Origin: JBCCMQ01 sp039179985
GTDB taxonomy: Bacteria; Pseudomonadota; Alphaproteobacteria; Rhodobacterales; Rhodobacteraceae
Direction of reading: 5' to 3'
NCBI GenBank assembly: GCA_039179985.1
Contig: JBCDED010000062.1
Location: 1 to 24,149, forward strand
DNA: 24,149 nt
In this document: piece after piece, positions 23,937-24,149 of the stretch
How the letters are laid out: every line of letters begins with the position of its first letter
Numbering within the stretch: position 1 is the first letter of the stretch
Position numbers and translations under genes: made by a program
Notes under the pieces: generated by a model
What the model was told of the DNA's origin: nothing
Seen by the model: only the letters and a program-made list of their open reading frames with translations
Database searches by the model: none

Positions 23937-24149
23937 ATGGCCATGGCGATGGAAAAGACGGGATTGCAGGTTGCACCGGAACTGGTGGATTTTATCGAGA
24001 CCGAAGCGCTGCCCGGCACAGGACGGGACGCAGATGATTTCTGGAATGCGCTGGCCACCCTGGCCCATGACTTTTCTATTTTTTTAGGAAACTCGCTCAC
24101 GCGGAAGTGGGTGGAAGCTGCGTCAGATGTTCAGAACAAAATGACTGGA
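23937..24149 (+). pseudogene. glcB: Malate synthase G, N-terminal fragment, broken after codon 47
   Basis: Malate synthase G condenses glyoxylate and acetyl-CoA to malate. From ATG 23937, with GGAGG a few bases upstream, the frame reads MAMAMEKTGLQVAPELVDF and then IETEALPGTGRDADDFWNAL and ATLAHDFS, a clear match to the family N-terminus. The family normally continues with a P-x-N-R-x-L-L helix, but from codon 48 (24078) the frame reads IFLGNSLTRKWV and on, which is unrelated. No other frame restores homology within the last 72 bases. Either an insertion or rearrangement interrupts the gene here, or the right edge is chimeric. Three in-frame ATGs (23937, 23943, 23949) make the exact start uncertain. 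Confidence 0.8.
24078..24149. mobile_element. Unrelated tail at the right edge, possible end of an insertion sequence
   Basis: From about 24078 the sequence changes character, with a T-run at 24079-24085, and no longer encodes malate synthase. On the reverse strand one frame is open from the edge and stops at a TGA about 20 bases inside the junction, ending LTQLPPTSA. That is the geometry expected if a transposase C-terminus ran to the end of an insertion sequence. The stretch is too short to name a family and no terminal repeat can be confirmed. The mobile-element label is an inference; an assembly chimera is the main alternative. Confidence 0.3.

Noticed and set aside
23852..24100. 82-codon reverse frame at the right edge
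   Set aside because: Most of it is antisense to the clear malate synthase N-terminus.
1..24149. CRISPR arrays, tRNA or rRNA genes, prophage, toxin-antitoxin or defence islands
   Set aside because: No regularly spaced repeats, tRNA-like cloverleaf or hallmark proteins of these systems were seen on either strand.

Overview
The window is GC-rich and densely coded. Its content is typical of an alphaproteobacterium, most likely a member of the Roseobacter/Rhodobacteraceae group. The evidence is the lpxC-bamD-recN order, an aerobic-type cobaltochelatase pair (CobS/CobT) next to a BolA gene and a J-domain gene, a GatB-type transamidase subunit, and the start of a malate synthase G. This placement comes from gene content and protein character, not from a database search. 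I recognise 20 intact protein genes and one truncated gene. I see no tRNA, rRNA, CRISPR array or phage module.

Layout. Positions 1-2032 hold a perfect 92-bp inverted repeat at the left edge, then lpxC (lipid A synthesis) and bamD (outer-membrane assembly). recN (DNA repair) follows at 2064-3713. A convergent FAD-linked D-lactate dehydrogenase-like gene lies at 3722-5095, back to back with a CLC chloride transporter gene (5201-6874). A reverse-strand block then runs from 15304 down to 6878. In transcription order it is: J-domain protein, methyl-accepting chemotaxis protein (MCP), cobS, cobT, M24 aminopeptidase P, DUF427 protein. A bolA gene diverges from the J-domain gene and converges with a DUF4177 gene. 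Next come a 375-bp gap, a secreted DUF333 protein and gatB (all reverse), then a forward lytic-transglycosylase-like lipoprotein gene. A reverse group follows: pepN, two small paralogous membrane-protein genes and a PlsC-like acyltransferase. At the right edge the first 47 codons of malate synthase G (glcB) begin on the forward strand, and the sequence then departs from the family.

How the genes relate. lpxC and bamD both serve the outer membrane. cobS and cobT encode the AAA+ and MIDAS subunits of aerobic cobaltochelatase; the large CobN subunit is not in the window. The J-domain and BolA genes are a probable conserved neighbourhood of cobS/cobT. The MCP gene splits it and looks like an insertion. 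pepN is coupled by a 4-base GTGA overlap to the first small membrane protein.

The strongest anomalies are at the two edges: the fold-back inverted repeat at the left, and the abrupt loss of glcB homology near 24077 at the right. Together they suggest that the window is an entire draft contig with an artefact at one end and a repeat or insertion junction at the other. The interior looks like ordinary chromosome. I did not find a convincing new biological system. The best leads for new biology are the J-domain/BolA/cobaltochelatase neighbourhood, the tandem two-membrane-segment paralogs behind pepN, and the ATTGGY repeat cluster between pepN and glcB.
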